Source: Dehalococcoidia bacterium
Lineage (GTDB): Bacteria; Chloroflexota; Dehalococcoidia; DSTF01; JALHUB01
Assembly (NCBI GenBank): GCA_030018455.1
Contig: JASEFU010000002.1
Coordinates: 62,001-126,000 of the forward strand
Direction of reading: 5' to 3'
DNA: 64,000 bases
Position numbers and translations under genes: made by a program. Position 1 is the stretch's first letter; the number at the start of each line of letters is the position of its first letter. Shown in pieces: positions 1 to 9,224 of this stretch. The notes under the pieces were generated by a model that worked only from the letters and a program-made list of their open reading frames with translations, was not told the origin of the DNA and did not search any database.

Positions 1-2
1 AG

Positions 3-836
3 GAACCCGAGCCTTCCGCTCCGCCGCCCGTCTACGTCGTCCACATTGTGGAGGAAGGCGATACGATAGGCGGCCTTGCTGCGGCTTACGGCCTGTCGTC
101 GTCATCGATACTGTGGAGCAACCCGGGCATCAAGAGCGCCGACTCGCTTACCCCCGGCCAGGAGCTGCGCATCCCCCCCGCCGACGGCATCGTCTACGAC
201 GTCGCGGCCGGCGACACCCTGAGCGACATCGCGGCCCGGTTCAGCGTCGACGTCCAGGCGATTATCGACTTCGCGGGGAACGGCCTCTCGGAAGGCGACG
301 CCATCGCTGAGGGCCAGACGGTCTTCGTGCCGGGCGGGACGATGCCGGACCCCGTCGCAACGCCCGAACCCGCGCCGCTGCCGCAACCCGAGCGCGTACC
401 GGAGCCGCCCGCGCCGGAGCCGGTCGCCACGCCCCTTCCCGTGGCCCCATCGGGTGATCCGTCTGAGCTGGGGGCGCGGGCCGCCGATCTCGCGCGTTCT
501 CGCATCGGTTCGCCCTACGTCGCCGGGGGCGCCGGCCCCGGCGCCTTCGATTGCAGCGGCCTCGTCTACTGGGTCTACCGGCAGCTCGGCGTGCCTGTGC
601 CGCGCACGAGCTGGGAGCAGTACTCCTGGGCGACCCCTGTGGGGGCCTCGCAGATGCAGCCCGGCGACATCGTCTTCTTCACCAACACGTGGTCGGGCGG
701 CGTCAGCCACGTCGGCATCTACGCCGGCGGCGGCATGGTAGTGATGGCTGTCGACGAGGGCGATATCGTGCGGGAGGTGGCGCTCGCCGAGGCGTACTGG
801 AGCGCCCACTTCGCCGGAGCCGGCCGTCCCCCCTGA
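3..836 (+). CDS. LysM-NlpC/P60 cell-wall hydrolase (5' end cut by window)
   Basis: The open frame runs off the left edge; the first complete codon is at 3 and the GTG at 48 is internal, because the residues before it (YVVHIVEEGD) belong to a LysM repeat. Two LysM peptidoglycan-binding repeats come first, then a Pro/Ala/Glu-rich linker, then an NlpC/P60 domain. Counting from position 48, the catalytic Cys is residue 169 (FDCSGLV) and the His is residue 221 (SHVGIY). NlpC/P60 enzymes usually cleave D-Glu to diamino-acid bonds in peptidoglycan stem peptides, and LysM repeats anchor them to the wall. The protein is therefore expected outside the membrane; the signal peptide would lie outside the window. 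The stop is followed by only 27 bases before the convergent neighbour. Confidence 0.9.
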   Translation, partial: EPEPSAPPPVYVVHIVEEGDTIGGLAAAYGLSSSSILWSNPGIKSADSLTPGQELRIPPADGIVYDVAAGDTLSDIAARFSVDVQAIIDFAGNGLSEGDAIAEGQTVFVPGGTMPDPVATPEPAPLPQPERVPEPPAPEPVATPLPVAPSGDPSELGARAADLARSRIGSPYVAGGAGPGAFDCSGLVYWVYRQLGVPVPRTSWEQYSWATPVGASQMQPGDIVFFTNTWSGGVSHVGIYAGGGMVVMAVDEGDIVREVALAEAYWSAHFAGAGRPP

Positions 837-863
837 TCCGGGTCTGCGTGCGGCCTCTGAGAG

Positions 864-3800
864 TCAACCCTTTCGTCCCCGCAGATAGTCGATGAGCGGC
901 TGCGTCACGAGAGGGACGACGTCGCCTATCATGTGGGGCATCAAGCTGTCCATCACCTTCGGCATCAACTCCGGCACCTGTTCCGCCATGTAGTCGGGCA
1001 TGGGGATGCGCTCGGCTACGCGGTCCAGCATCACCGGCATCACCTTTTGCATCATCAGCGGGAGGAGACGCGGGAAGAGGACGGGGAACATGGGCTTCAT
1101 GAGGTTGAGGGCGCCGGGGACCTTGCCCATTACGCGCATCATCCGCCCCATGCCCAGGGGCATCGCGTCGACAAGCTCGGGCCACATTGTTGTCATGAGA
1201 GCGGCGAAGCCTTCGGGCGTCATCAGCGCGATCATCGCCTCGAAGACCGCCCACTGTTTCTGCACCTCAGGGTTTGGATCGGGGAAGTCGTAGCCCAGCG
1301 CCGACGCCGCGTACCGCGCCAGGTCGACCACCTCAAGGGGCAACTCCTTTTTCTCGGCGGTGACGCGGAACTGAAACTCGCAGCAGGGGCAGAGCGCGAG
1401 CACTTTGTCGGCGCCCGCTTCGATCGCCTCGTCGAGCCGCGTCTTGCCGACGTCTGCGGCGACCGGCGGGTCCTTGATGAGGGTGAGGACGCTGCCGCAG
1501 CAGTGCGCGGCCTGATGGTGGTGGCTCATCTCCACGAGGCGCGTGTTGGGCACCGCCTCGATGAGCCGGCGGGGCGCGTCGTAGACCCCCGACACGCGCC
1601 CGATGTGGCAGGAGTCGTGCCAGGTGACGGTGCCGCGCTGTTCGCCGCTCTCGGGGAACTTGAATTCTCCCGATTCGATCTTCTCGGCCAGTATCTCGCT
1701 GTAGTGCTTTGCCGTTATCCCGTACTCGATGCCCAGCTTCTCCGCCCACTGGGGATAGACGTGCCGCCACATCATGTCGCAGGCGGGGCAAGAGCAGACC
1801 ACCGTATCGGCGCCGGCCTCTTTGACGGCGGCGATGTTCTTCTTCATTGTCTCCGCGAACAGCTCCCACTTGCCGGCGACGAGCATGGGAGTGCCGCAGC
1901 AGTTCTCCTTGTTACCGAGGGAGGTGAAATCAACGCCGGCGGCGTCGAGAAGGCGCACGGCGGCCATTGCGATGTCCTGCTCGACATAACTCGCAGTGCA
2001 GCCCGCGAAGTAAACCGCGTTCGCCCGGCGCTGCGGGCCGTGCGTCTCCTTGAGGTCTTCCGGCAGCCACGCTGAGCGGTCTCTGCGATAGCCCGCCCAG
2101 ATGTCGCCCTCCTTACGCAGCGCCTCCGCCATCATTTCGAACGGTGGGAAGGTCATCTTCTTCTTCTCGTCCACAAGCTGCCCGCGCAGCTTCATCCACG
2201 AGGGCTCGATAGGCAGGGCGGCGGAGCAGCGCAGGTTGCACAGCTCGCAGGTGGTGCAGACGAGGATCGTGTCCACCATGAACTGGTTCCATTTCTCGCG
2301 CCCCTCCATGTACTCGCGGAGCCAGTACCACTTGCCGCGGGGGCTCTGGCTCTCCCAGCCGCGGCCATAGAACTGGTCGCACTCCTCGATGCAGTAGCCG
2401 CACTGGGAGCAGCTGTAAGCGTACCACGCGACATCCGACGGGATGTCGCGGACGGGCTTTGAGGGCCTCTCCCCGATCTGAGGAATAACGCGGTTGCCGA
2501 GCGGCCGCGCCAGGGCTTCGAACGGGCGGGCCAGCCCTAGGGCTGCGCCGACGAGCCCGCCGCCGAAAACCTTGAGGGGGTTCAGGATGCCCCTGGGATC
2601 CGCCTCGCGCTTGAACGCCTTGAGACGGCGGGCCCGTTCCTCGCCCAGCACCTCATCCGACTTCCGGGCGAAGTAGAGTCCCGTGGCATAGGGCCGGCCG
2701 CCGTTCTTCTCGGCGATCTTCATGATCGTCAGGACGAGGCTGAAAACGAAGTTGTAGCTGAAGCGGCGCTGGTCGCTGGGGATGAAGCCGAGGATCACGA
2801 CCTCCGGCTCGCCGTTCAGGCCGTCGCGGATGACGACGCCCTCCTTAACGACCGGCTGATGCACCTTACGCTCGATCTCGGTCATCACGTCGCCGAGAGC
2901 GGAGAGGGGAATGACCACCTCCGCCGGGACGAGGCTCGGCCCGAGACGCTTGACCACCATCAGCTTGAAGCGGTGCTCCCATTCGTGCCGCGCGATGCGT
3001 TCGCTCAAGATCTCCGCCTCGCAGGCCTTCAGCACCTGCGTAAGTCCGTTCGAGACCGCCTCGTAGTCCCGCTCGCGCACGGCCAGGGTGACCACGTACG
3101 CGGCCGGCAGCAGGACACGCTCCTCTACAGGGTGTCCGTGGTGCTCCATGAGAGGCGCTCGGTTCTTCAGTTCCGCCATGCGCGGGTTGATGAATACGAG
3201 CGACCAGATAGGAAGCTTCTCGTCGACGAGGGAACGGAGGAGACGCTGGAGATCGTAAGCGTCGGGACAGCCGATGGCGATTAGCTTCAGCGCTTCGAGG
3301 GGCTGCACGCGGATGGTCACTTCGCTGATGAGGCCGGTGATCCCTTCCGCGCCCGCGATCAGGTCGAGCTCAGGGCCGGCGAAGTCCTTCACCGAGCCGT
3401 CGCCGAGAACGACGCGGGCGCTGACCACGTTATCGCGGAACCACCCCGCCTCGTAGGAGCCGATGCCGGCGCCGCCCTGAGCCAGCCAGCCGCCCACGGT
3501 GGAGGCCGGGTAGCTGGTGGGGTAAAGGCGCAACGTCAGCCCGTGCTTCGCAAGCTCGCGGTCCAGCTTCTCCCATACGACGCCCGCCTGGACGGTGGCC
3601 GTCCGGGCGCCGGCGTCGATTCCGATGACACGGTTCATGCGATAGAAGTCGATGACAAGCCCCTTTTTGACCGGCAGGACGCCGCCGTAGCCCGACGACG
3701 CCTTGCCCCGTGGCGTCAGCGGCAGGCGCCGCTCCGAGGCCCAGCGCACGAGCTCTACCAGCTCTTCTTCGGATTGGGGCTGGACGACGGCGTCGGGCGT

Positions 3801-3944
3801 GGTCCCTCCGATGAGCGGCTTGATCAACCCCGGCACGGCGGCGATGTCGTGCCCGTACAGCTTACGCTCCGTCTTGCGGAAGCAGGCCCTATCGCCGAAC
3901 CTCTCCTCGAGCCACTTGCGCTCGTGCCTCCCGATCCTGCCCAT
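864..3944 (-). CDS. FAD-linked oxidase fused to a CCG-type Fe-S oxidoreductase, with Met-rich tail
   Basis: This 1026-residue protein joins a GlcD-like FAD module to a GlpC/HdrB-like Fe-S module. Residues 35-215 form the FAD-binding PCMH domain and about 240-460 the FAD-oxidase C-terminal domain. Two CxxCxxCxxxC [4Fe-4S] sites follow (C512/515/518/522 and C563/566/569/573). Two CCG-type repeats come next (C682/683 with C717/719/722; C779 with C815/816 and C852/854/855). Related fusions oxidise 2-hydroxyacids or pass electrons between an organic substrate and a quinone or ETF; the substrate here is unknown. Residues 901-1006 are a Met/Pro-rich amphipathic tail that I do not recognise as a domain. 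The start has a good GGGAGG site 8 bases upstream. It lies downstream of two other redox genes on the same strand after a 240-base gap with no convincing gene. Confidence 0.85.
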   Translation of the reverse strand: MGRIGRHERKWLEERFGDRACFRKTERKLYGHDIAAVPGLIKPLIGGTTPDAVVQPQSEEELVELVRWASERRLPLTPRGKASSGYGGVLPVKKGLVIDFYRMNRVIGIDAGARTATVQAGVVWEKLDRELAKHGLTLRLYPTSYPASTVGGWLAQGGAGIGSYEAGWFRDNVVSARVVLGDGSVKDFAGPELDLIAGAEGITGLISEVTIRVQPLEALKLIAIGCPDAYDLQRLLRSLVDEKLPIWSLVFINPRMAELKNRAPLMEHHGHPVEERVLLPAAYVVTLAVRERDYEAVSNGLTQVLKACEAEILSERIARHEWEHRFKLMVVKRLGPSLVPAEVVIPLSALGDVMTEIERKVHQPVVKEGVVIRDGLNGEPEVVILGFIPSDQRRFSYNFVFSLVLTIMKIAEKNGGRPYATGLYFARKSDEVLGEERARRLKAFKREADPRGILNPLKVFGGGLVGAALGLARPFEALARPLGNRVIPQIGERPSKPVRDIPSDVAWYAYSCSQCGYCIEECDQFYGRGWESQSPRGKWYWLREYMEGREKWNQFMVDTILVCTTCELCNLRCSAALPIEPSWMKLRGQLVDEKKKMTFPPFEMMAEALRKEGDIWAGYRRDRSAWLPEDLKETHGPQRRANAVYFAGCTASYVEQDIAMAAVRLLDAAGVDFTSLGNKENCCGTPMLVAGKWELFAETMKKNIAAVKEAGADTVVCSCPACDMMWRHVYPQWAEKLGIEYGITAKHYSEILAEKIESGEFKFPESGEQRGTVTWHDSCHIGRVSGVYDAPRRLIEAVPNTRLVEMSHHHQAAHCCGSVLTLIKDPPVAADVGKTRLDEAIEAGADKVLALCPCCEFQFRVTAEKKELPLEVVDLARYAASALGYDFPDPNPEVQKQWAVFEAMIALMTPEGFAALMTTMWPELVDAMPLGMGRMMRVMGKVPGALNLMKPMFPVLFPRLLPLMMQKVMPVMLDRVAERIPMPDYMAEQVPELMPKVMDSLMPHMIGDVVPLVTQPLIDYLRGRKG

Positions 3945-4184
3945 TTCAGCGGCCTCCCTAATGCTAAGAAGCGGGCCTGCAAGAAGATCTCAGACCCCCT
4001 GGATCAAGCTTGCGACACTGGGAATGCCGCCGTCAAGCATCGGCTCGAGGGCGGACGCTCGCGTATCCGGAGAACGCTGGAGAGCGCGCCATGGGAGAAC
4101 GATGCGGCGCGTGAGGGGGTAAGTCGGCGATACCCGTGCTCGCGCGTGCGGCTGATGACGCCTCGTTACCGCGCACGGGAAGAC

Positions 4185-5183
4185 TCAGGGTAACGGCAGT
4201 TCTCCCAGCGACATCCGCGCCAGCTCTATGATGTGGTAGTTCGCCAGCCCTTTGCCTTCGGCATCGGAGGCGAGGACGCGGCGGCACATGGGGCAGAGGT
4301 AGGCCATCGCCCGGGCGCCCGCAGCCTTCGCGTCCTCGAGGTTGCGGGCGCGGATCGCCCCCGCGCGGTCTCCATCCCACTGGGCGATTGCACCCGAGCA
4401 GCAGAGAGCGTTCTCTCGGTCATAGCGTCGCTCTACCCGCTCGACGCCGATTAGCTGAAAGATCGCGTCGAGCGCCGGCTCCTTGCCGGGAGAAAGACGC
4501 GATGCGCACGGACGCTGATAGGCGACACGCAGATTCACGGGCCGCAGCTCACTCTTGTGGCTCTCCAGGTAGTCGCGCAGGTATTCGACCACGTGCACCG
4601 GGTGGAAGGGGACCTTCACGCCGATCTGCGGGGCAGTGTCAACCAGCGCGCCGTAGCAGTCGTCGTGGAAGAGGATGATCTCCTTCGCGCCGCTGGCCGC
4701 CAGAGTGTCCACGTACCCCTGGATGTGCTTCTTCGTGATGGAGCCCGCTCCCAGGTGGTCGAACAGGATGTAGCAGAAGAAATGCCGCCCCCTCAGCATG
4801 GGCAGGCCTTCGAAGAGGCGTCCCTGGAAGAGGTCCGCCTCCGTGTTGCTGAATACGCAGGCGGAGAGCACCTTCTCTCCGGTTTGTTCTATCTTGACGG
4901 GAGTGGCGGGAGTGAAGAACTCCTCCTGGCTGGCGACCATTTCGGCGGGAGCGGGAAACGTCTGGTACTGTTCCATGCGCTCCAGGATGAGATCGAACGG
5001 CCGCGCCTCCTGCGGGCAGTACTCGTTGCAGGCGTAGCAGGTGATGCAGCTCGACAGTATGGGCGCCTTCTCGCCGTTAATCAGCGCCCGGATCTCGCTT
5101 GCCGCGCGCTCCTTGTCGTAATCGACGTAGGCGCATCGCGCCAGACAGTCGCCGCAGAAGTCGCACTTTTCCTCGTAGAACAT
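4185..5183 (-). CDS. Fe-S oxidoreductase with ferredoxin and CCG domains (HdrD/GlpC-like)
   Basis: This 332-residue protein carries two N-terminal [4Fe-4S] motifs (C7/10/13/17 and C46/49/52/56). A cysteine-rich CCG-like part follows, with C176, C226, C261/262 and C297/300. It probably relays electrons between a flavoprotein and a disulfide or quinone, like the GlpC or HdrD families. I chose the ATG at 5183 because it follows an AGGAG site and leaves 16 bases after the upstream reductase stop; a longer in-frame start at 5243 would overlap that gene. It likely forms an operon with the OYE-type reductase upstream and perhaps the FAD/Fe-S fusion downstream. The exact partner and substrate cannot be read from sequence. 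Confidence 0.85.
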   Translation of the reverse strand: MFYEEKCDFCGDCLARCAYVDYDKERAASEIRALINGEKAPILSSCITCYACNEYCPQEARPFDLILERMEQYQTFPAPAEMVASQEEFFTPATPVKIEQTGEKVLSACVFSNTEADLFQGRLFEGLPMLRGRHFFCYILFDHLGAGSITKKHIQGYVDTLAASGAKEIILFHDDCYGALVDTAPQIGVKVPFHPVHVVEYLRDYLESHKSELRPVNLRVAYQRPCASRLSPGKEPALDAIFQLIGVERVERRYDRENALCCSGAIAQWDGDRAGAIRARNLEDAKAAGARAMAYLCPMCRRVLASDAEGKGLANYHIIELARMSLGELPLP

Positions 5184-5199
5184 CTTCCGCTCCTCTCTC

Positions 5200-7146
5200 T
5201 CAGATCGTCCTCGCCACCCGCAGCCCGTCGAGGGTCGACTCAAGCATCTTCCGCGGCGCCAGCGCCTGTCCGATCAGGTATAGCTCCTTGACCCGCCCCT
5301 TGAGTGACTTGTAGAGGCCGTCGTTGGCCTTGCTGCCGCGCGAGACGACTATCGTATCGATCCCTTCCCTCGCTTCGACGCCGCTGCCGAAGACGCCGCC
5401 CAGGACCAGTGTGCTGCCGTCGAACGACGATATGTCCAGGCCCATCGTTATCCTGCCGTTCTTGCGGGCGATCCTCATCATGATGAAGCCGAAGGTGATC
5501 TGCTCAGTCGCCAGCGGCGCTATCGGGTGGGGAATCAGCAACTCCACTTCGTGGCCGGCTTCCAGCAGGTAATCGGCGGCCGTGAATCCTTCGGTGGAGC
5601 GGTCCATGGAGTAGACAATTACCTTCTTGCCGACCTGCGCCTTCCCGGCCAGGACGTCCCTCGCGAGCACGACGTTCGGATTGTCGGAGCCGGGGAAGGA
5701 CCCGCGGGCAGCGACGCCGCCGGTCGCGACGACCACGGCATCCGGCGCTTCGCGCTCGACCACCTCGGGCGTGACCTCTGTCCCCAGACGCACGTCGACG
5801 TTCAACAACTCGAACTGCCGCGTGTAGTAGCGCACGGGCTCCGCCATGTCCTGACGGCCGGGAGCGCGCGCCGCTATCTGGAGCTGGCCGCCGAGCTCCG
5901 GCCCCTGCTCGTACAGGGTGACGGTGTGGCCTCGCAGGGCGGCCACCCGCGCCGCCTCCATGCCGGCGATCCCTCCGCCGATGACCATCACCTTCTTCTT
6001 CAGCGGCGCTGGCGTTATCTTCATCTCCTCTTCGCGCCCCACCGAGGGGTTCAGCGCGCAGCTTATGGGGAGCTTTTGCTGCGACCTTCCCCAGCAACCC
6101 TCGTTGCAGCCGATGCAGTAGCGGATCTCGTCCAGCCGCCCCTCCTGCGCTTTGAGCGGCAGCTCCGGGTCGCAGATGCAGGCCCGGGTCATCGCTACCA
6201 TGTCGGCCTGGTTCTTCGCCAGGATCTCCTCGGCCTTGAGGGGATCGACGACGCGTCCGGCGCAGAACACGGGTATGTCGACTTCCTCCTTGATACCGGC
6301 CGCCAGGTAGACGAAGGCGGCGGAGGCAACGTACATCGGCGGGATGACGGAGCCGCCGACGCCGATCGAGACGCTTATGTAGTCGACGTCCCCCGTGTCC
6401 GCGAGGGCGCCGCAGACCCGTTTCATGTCGTCGAGCGTGAGGCCGCCCTGCTGGAACTGGTCGCCGCTGACCCTCATGCCGACGGTGAAGTCAGGCCCGA
6501 CCGCCTGCCGCACCGCGGCCAGAAGCTCCCGCCCGAACCGCAGCCGGTTCTCCTCGGAGCCGCCGTACTCGTCGGTCCGCCGGTTCGTGCGCGGCGAGAA
6601 GAACTGTTCCATCAGGAAGCCGTGCGCCCCCATCAGCTCCACGCCGTCGAACCCGGCGCCCTTCATCCGGACGGCGCAGGAGGCAAAGCTGTCGAGTACC
6701 TCCCGGATCTCCTCCTTGTCCATTTCGTGCGTGGACTCGACGTGAAAGCCGGCGGATATCGGCCCCGCAGACCACAGGGGCAGGCCCTCCTCCCGCGAGG
6801 GGAAGAAGTTGCTGCCGGGGTGAAAGAGCTGCGCCACTATCTTCGCGCCGTGCTCGTGGACGGCGGACGTGATCCGGCGGAACGGCTCGATGCACTCGTC
6901 GCGGTAGGCTTGGATCACGAACGACTCCGAGCCGCCGCTAGGATGCACCGCCTGGTCTTCCGTCACTATGAGCCCGACGCCGCCCTTCGCCTTCGTCACC
7001 CAGTAGTTGAAGTGGCGTTCCGAAGGCAATCCGGCCACGGCGAAATTGCTGAGATGACCGGTGCTGACGACGCGGTTCTTTACCGTGAATGCGCCTATCT
7101 TGAGGGGGGTGAACAGGTGCTTTAGCTGGGGAGCGGGCGTCGTCAT
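5200..7146 (-). CDS. OYE-type NADH:flavin oxidoreductase / enoate-dienoyl-CoA reductase family
   Basis: A 648-residue protein with the layout of bacterial 2,4-dienoyl-CoA reductase and 2-enoate reductase. It has an FMN TIM barrel (about 8-340), a [4Fe-4S] motif (C344, C347, C351, C363), then an FAD/NAD(P) domain beginning with the VMVIGGGIAGMEAAR Rossmann loop near residue 386. The barrel motif GAHGFLMEQFFSP with TNRRTDEYGGS is typical of the family, though the usual first His of the HxxH-like pair is Met (ELMGAH). It would reduce an activated C=C bond using NAD(P)H. The start at 7146 follows GGAGGAGG; the longer frame to 7203 has no supporting site. It is divergent from etfA, so ETF could be its redox partner; that is inference. 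Confidence 0.88.
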   Translation of the reverse strand: MTTPAPQLKHLFTPLKIGAFTVKNRVVSTGHLSNFAVAGLPSERHFNYWVTKAKGGVGLIVTEDQAVHPSGGSESFVIQAYRDECIEPFRRITSAVHEHGAKIVAQLFHPGSNFFPSREEGLPLWSAGPISAGFHVESTHEMDKEEIREVLDSFASCAVRMKGAGFDGVELMGAHGFLMEQFFSPRTNRRTDEYGGSEENRLRFGRELLAAVRQAVGPDFTVGMRVSGDQFQQGGLTLDDMKRVCGALADTGDVDYISVSIGVGGSVIPPMYVASAAFVYLAAGIKEEVDIPVFCAGRVVDPLKAEEILAKNQADMVAMTRACICDPELPLKAQEGRLDEIRYCIGCNEGCWGRSQQKLPISCALNPSVGREEEMKITPAPLKKKVMVIGGGIAGMEAARVAALRGHTVTLYEQGPELGGQLQIAARAPGRQDMAEPVRYYTRQFELLNVDVRLGTEVTPEVVEREAPDAVVVATGGVAARGSFPGSDNPNVVLARDVLAGKAQVGKKVIVYSMDRSTEGFTAADYLLEAGHEVELLIPHPIAPLATEQITFGFIMMRIARKNGRITMGLDISSFDGSTLVLGGVFGSGVEAREGIDTIVVSRGSKANDGLYKSLKGRVKELYLIGQALAPRKMLESTLDGLRVARTI

Positions 7147-7246
7147 CTTGTGCCTCCTCCGAGGGGCTATCGGCCGCGACTCGCATTCTATGCGCAACAC
7201 CAATTCGCGTCAATTTGCAGCGCGCCTCCACGTGAGGTCCCACCGG

Positions 7247-7275
7247 TGCTACGAGCGGGGTTGCGGGCGTATAAT
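7247..7275 (+). promoter_or_regulatory. etfA promoter, apparently leaderless
   Basis: A perfect TATAAT sits at 7270-7275, with a weak TGCTAC at 7247-7252 seventeen bases upstream. The predicted transcription start falls at or next to 7282, which is the GTG start codon of etfA. There is no Shine-Dalgarno sequence in the six bases between, so the transcript looks leaderless. The divergent reductase promoter must share this 135-base gap. Confidence 0.55.
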
Positions 7276-7281
7276 CGGGCC

Positions 7282-8322
7282 GTGAACGGAGAGAAGAAGA
7301 CGGAGGTCTGGGTCGTCATCGGCCTCAGGGACGGTGAGGTGGAGGACGCGTCGCTGGAACTCCTCGCGGAGGGACGGGGGCTCGGCGAACGATTGGGCGC
7401 CACCCTGGCGGCGGTCGTCCTTTGCGACGACGCGGGGCGCCTCGTGCCCGTCCTCGGCCAGCACGGGGCGCAAATTGCCTACCTCTGCGATCATCCCGAC
7501 CTGTCGCGTCAGCACCCCGACGTCTGCCTGCCCCTTCTCGAAGCGGCCGTCCGCGAGCGCGGGCCCCGCGTCGTCCTGTTCCCGTCCGACCGCACGATGC
7601 GCGCGCTTGCCGCGAGGCTGGCCGCGAGACTGAACACGGGCCTGGCATCCGAATGCACGAAGCTGGACATCGACGGCGACGGTTGCCTTTTTGTGACCAG
7701 GCCGGTCTACGGAGGAAGGCTGTCGGCGCGGGTGGCGTGCAAATCGTTCCCGCAGATCGCCACCTTTCAGGCCGGATACGGAAAGCGCGCCGCGTCGCCC
7801 TGTGAGACGGAAGTGGTGCGGTTGCCGGTCTCGGCCGTCGGCGCACGCAGGTCGGTCGTGGAAGCGGAGGTGCGCGACCCGCCGGGCGAGATGGACCTGG
7901 CAAGCGCGGACGTCATTGTGGCCGGCGGCAGAGGCGTCGGCGGGCGGGATGGGTTTGCGTTGCTGGAGAGGCTTGCGCGGTGTTTGGGGGGCGCTGTGGC
8001 GGCGAGTCGCGCGGCGGTGGACGCCGGCTGGGCGCCGTCGCACCGGCAGGTGGGCCTATCGGGGAAGACGGTGGCGCCGCGCCTGTACGTGGCCTGCGGC
8101 ATCTCGGGCGCGACGCATCACGTCGTGGGAATGAAGGACGCGAAGTCGGTGATAGCCATCAACAGCGACCGGGCCGCGCCCATCTTCAAGATCGCCGACG
8201 TCGCTATACTCGGCGACGTTCGCCGCGTCATTCCCTCCCTTCTGGAGAGACTGGAGAAAACAGTCAGCGCGGAAGAAGACGCGCGGCAGGCGTTGCGGAG
8301 CCTTTCGGGGGACGGCGTATGA
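7282..8322 (+). CDS. etfA: Electron transfer flavoprotein alpha subunit
   Basis: This 346-residue protein has the N-terminal ETF domain and a clear C-terminal FAD domain: GKTVAPRLYVACGISG, then HHVVGMKDAKSVIAIN, then APIFKIADVAILGD. With EtfB it forms the soluble FAD carrier that links acyl-CoA or other flavin dehydrogenases to a quinone or Fe-S oxidoreductase. The start is a GTG six bases after a TATAAT box; an upstream in-frame extension to 7150 covers the promoter and is unlikely. Its stop overlaps the etfB start as ATGA. The order etfA then etfB is the reverse of many fixBA operons. The nearby FAD/Fe-S fusion, CCG protein and OYE reductase are candidate electron partners. Confidence 0.93.
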   Translation: MNGEKKTEVWVVIGLRDGEVEDASLELLAEGRGLGERLGATLAAVVLCDDAGRLVPVLGQHGAQIAYLCDHPDLSRQHPDVCLPLLEAAVRERGPRVVLFPSDRTMRALAARLAARLNTGLASECTKLDIDGDGCLFVTRPVYGGRLSARVACKSFPQIATFQAGYGKRAASPCETEVVRLPVSAVGARRSVVEAEVRDPPGEMDLASADVIVAGGRGVGGRDGFALLERLARCLGGAVAASRAAVDAGWAPSHRQVGLSGKTVAPRLYVACGISGATHHVVGMKDAKSVIAINSDRAAPIFKIADVAILGDVRRVIPSLLERLEKTVSAEEDARQALRSLSGDGV

Positions 8323-9224
8323 GCCTGACGATTCTCGCCTGCATCACCAGCGCCGTCGACACCCAGGAGCCGCTGGAAGTCGAGAGGGGCGCTCTCAAGG
8401 CCGATGAGGCGGCGCTGCCTCGCGTCCTAGACCCGGCCGATGCCAACGCCATCGAGGCGGCCCTTCTTTTGCGCGACCGGCTCGCGGGCGCCCGCGTCGT
8501 CGCTGTCAGCGTGGGGCCGCCCTACCAGGAAGTCGCCCTGCGGGAGGCGATAGCCCAGGGCGTGGACGAAGCCGTCCGTCTCTGGGACGACGCCTTCGCC
8601 GGATCGGACTGCCTGGGGACGGCGCGGGTACTGGCGGCAGCCGCGGCCAGGGCGGTCGCGGACATCGTCGTGTGTGGGGACCTCTCGCTCGACGGCGGCA
8701 GCGGCGCGCTCGGCGGGCAACTCGCGGAGCTGCTGGGGATGCCGCTGGTGGACGGCGTGGCGACGGCAGAGTTCAGCGCTGAAGGCGAGACCCTGTTGAC
8801 GGAGCGGCGCGCCCGCGGCGGGCTTCGCACGATGGAGAGAACGCCGCTCCCCGCGCTGATTACGGTGCCGGCGGGCGCGAACGTCCCCCGCTACCCGACG
8901 GTTCGCGCCAGACTGAAGGCGCGCTCGTCTCCCATCCCTTGCTGGGGAATGACTGAACTGGGACTGCAACCGGCCGCTGTAGGGGAAGCCGGATCGACGT
9001 TGCGGGTGGTCGCGCTGAGACGCCCTCCTCCCGACCCCCGCGGCCTCGTCGACCCCGGGAGCGATCTGCCGCCGGAACAGCGCTGGATGATGGCCATAAG
9101 CGGCGGCGTGCGCGAGCGGGAAAGCGCGCTCATCGAAGGCGAGCCGGATGAGGTTGCAGGGCGTCTGGCGCGGTATCTGGAACAGGGCGGCTACATCCAC
9201 AGGGCAGGCGGGAGGACAGCGTGA
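8319..9224 (+). CDS. etfB: Electron transfer flavoprotein beta subunit
   Basis: A 301-residue EtfB. It has the family N-terminus (ILACITSAVDT), the central DIVVCGDLSLDGGSGALGG segment where GxxSxDxxxGxxG-type loops occur, and the LPALITVPAGANVPRYP stretch. It pairs with EtfA to bind the second nucleotide (AMP in canonical ETF, FAD in bifurcating ETF). I cannot tell which from sequence alone. The ATG overlaps the etfA stop, and its own stop overlaps the methyltransferase GTG start, so the three genes are translationally coupled. The C-terminal 60 residues (RWMMAISGGVRERES onward) are less typical. Confidence 0.9.
   Translation: MSLTILACITSAVDTQEPLEVERGALKADEAALPRVLDPADANAIEAALLLRDRLAGARVVAVSVGPPYQEVALREAIAQGVDEAVRLWDDAFAGSDCLGTARVLAAAAARAVADIVVCGDLSLDGGSGALGGQLAELLGMPLVDGVATAEFSAEGETLLTERRARGGLRTMERTPLPALITVPAGANVPRYPTVRARLKARSSPIPCWGMTELGLQPAAVGEAGSTLRVVALRRPPPDPRGLVDPGSDLPPEQRWMMAISGGVRERESALIEGEPDEVAGRLARYLEQGGYIHRAGGRTA

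Noticed and set aside
933-2075. Long open frame on + opposite the FAD/Fe-S fusion
   Set aside because: It is antisense to clear Fe-S motifs and lacks family features; high G+C gives such shadows.
5527-7125. 532-residue open frame on + opposite the OYE reductase
   Set aside because: His/Arg-rich, no motif, no ribosome site; the other strand has complete catalytic motifs.
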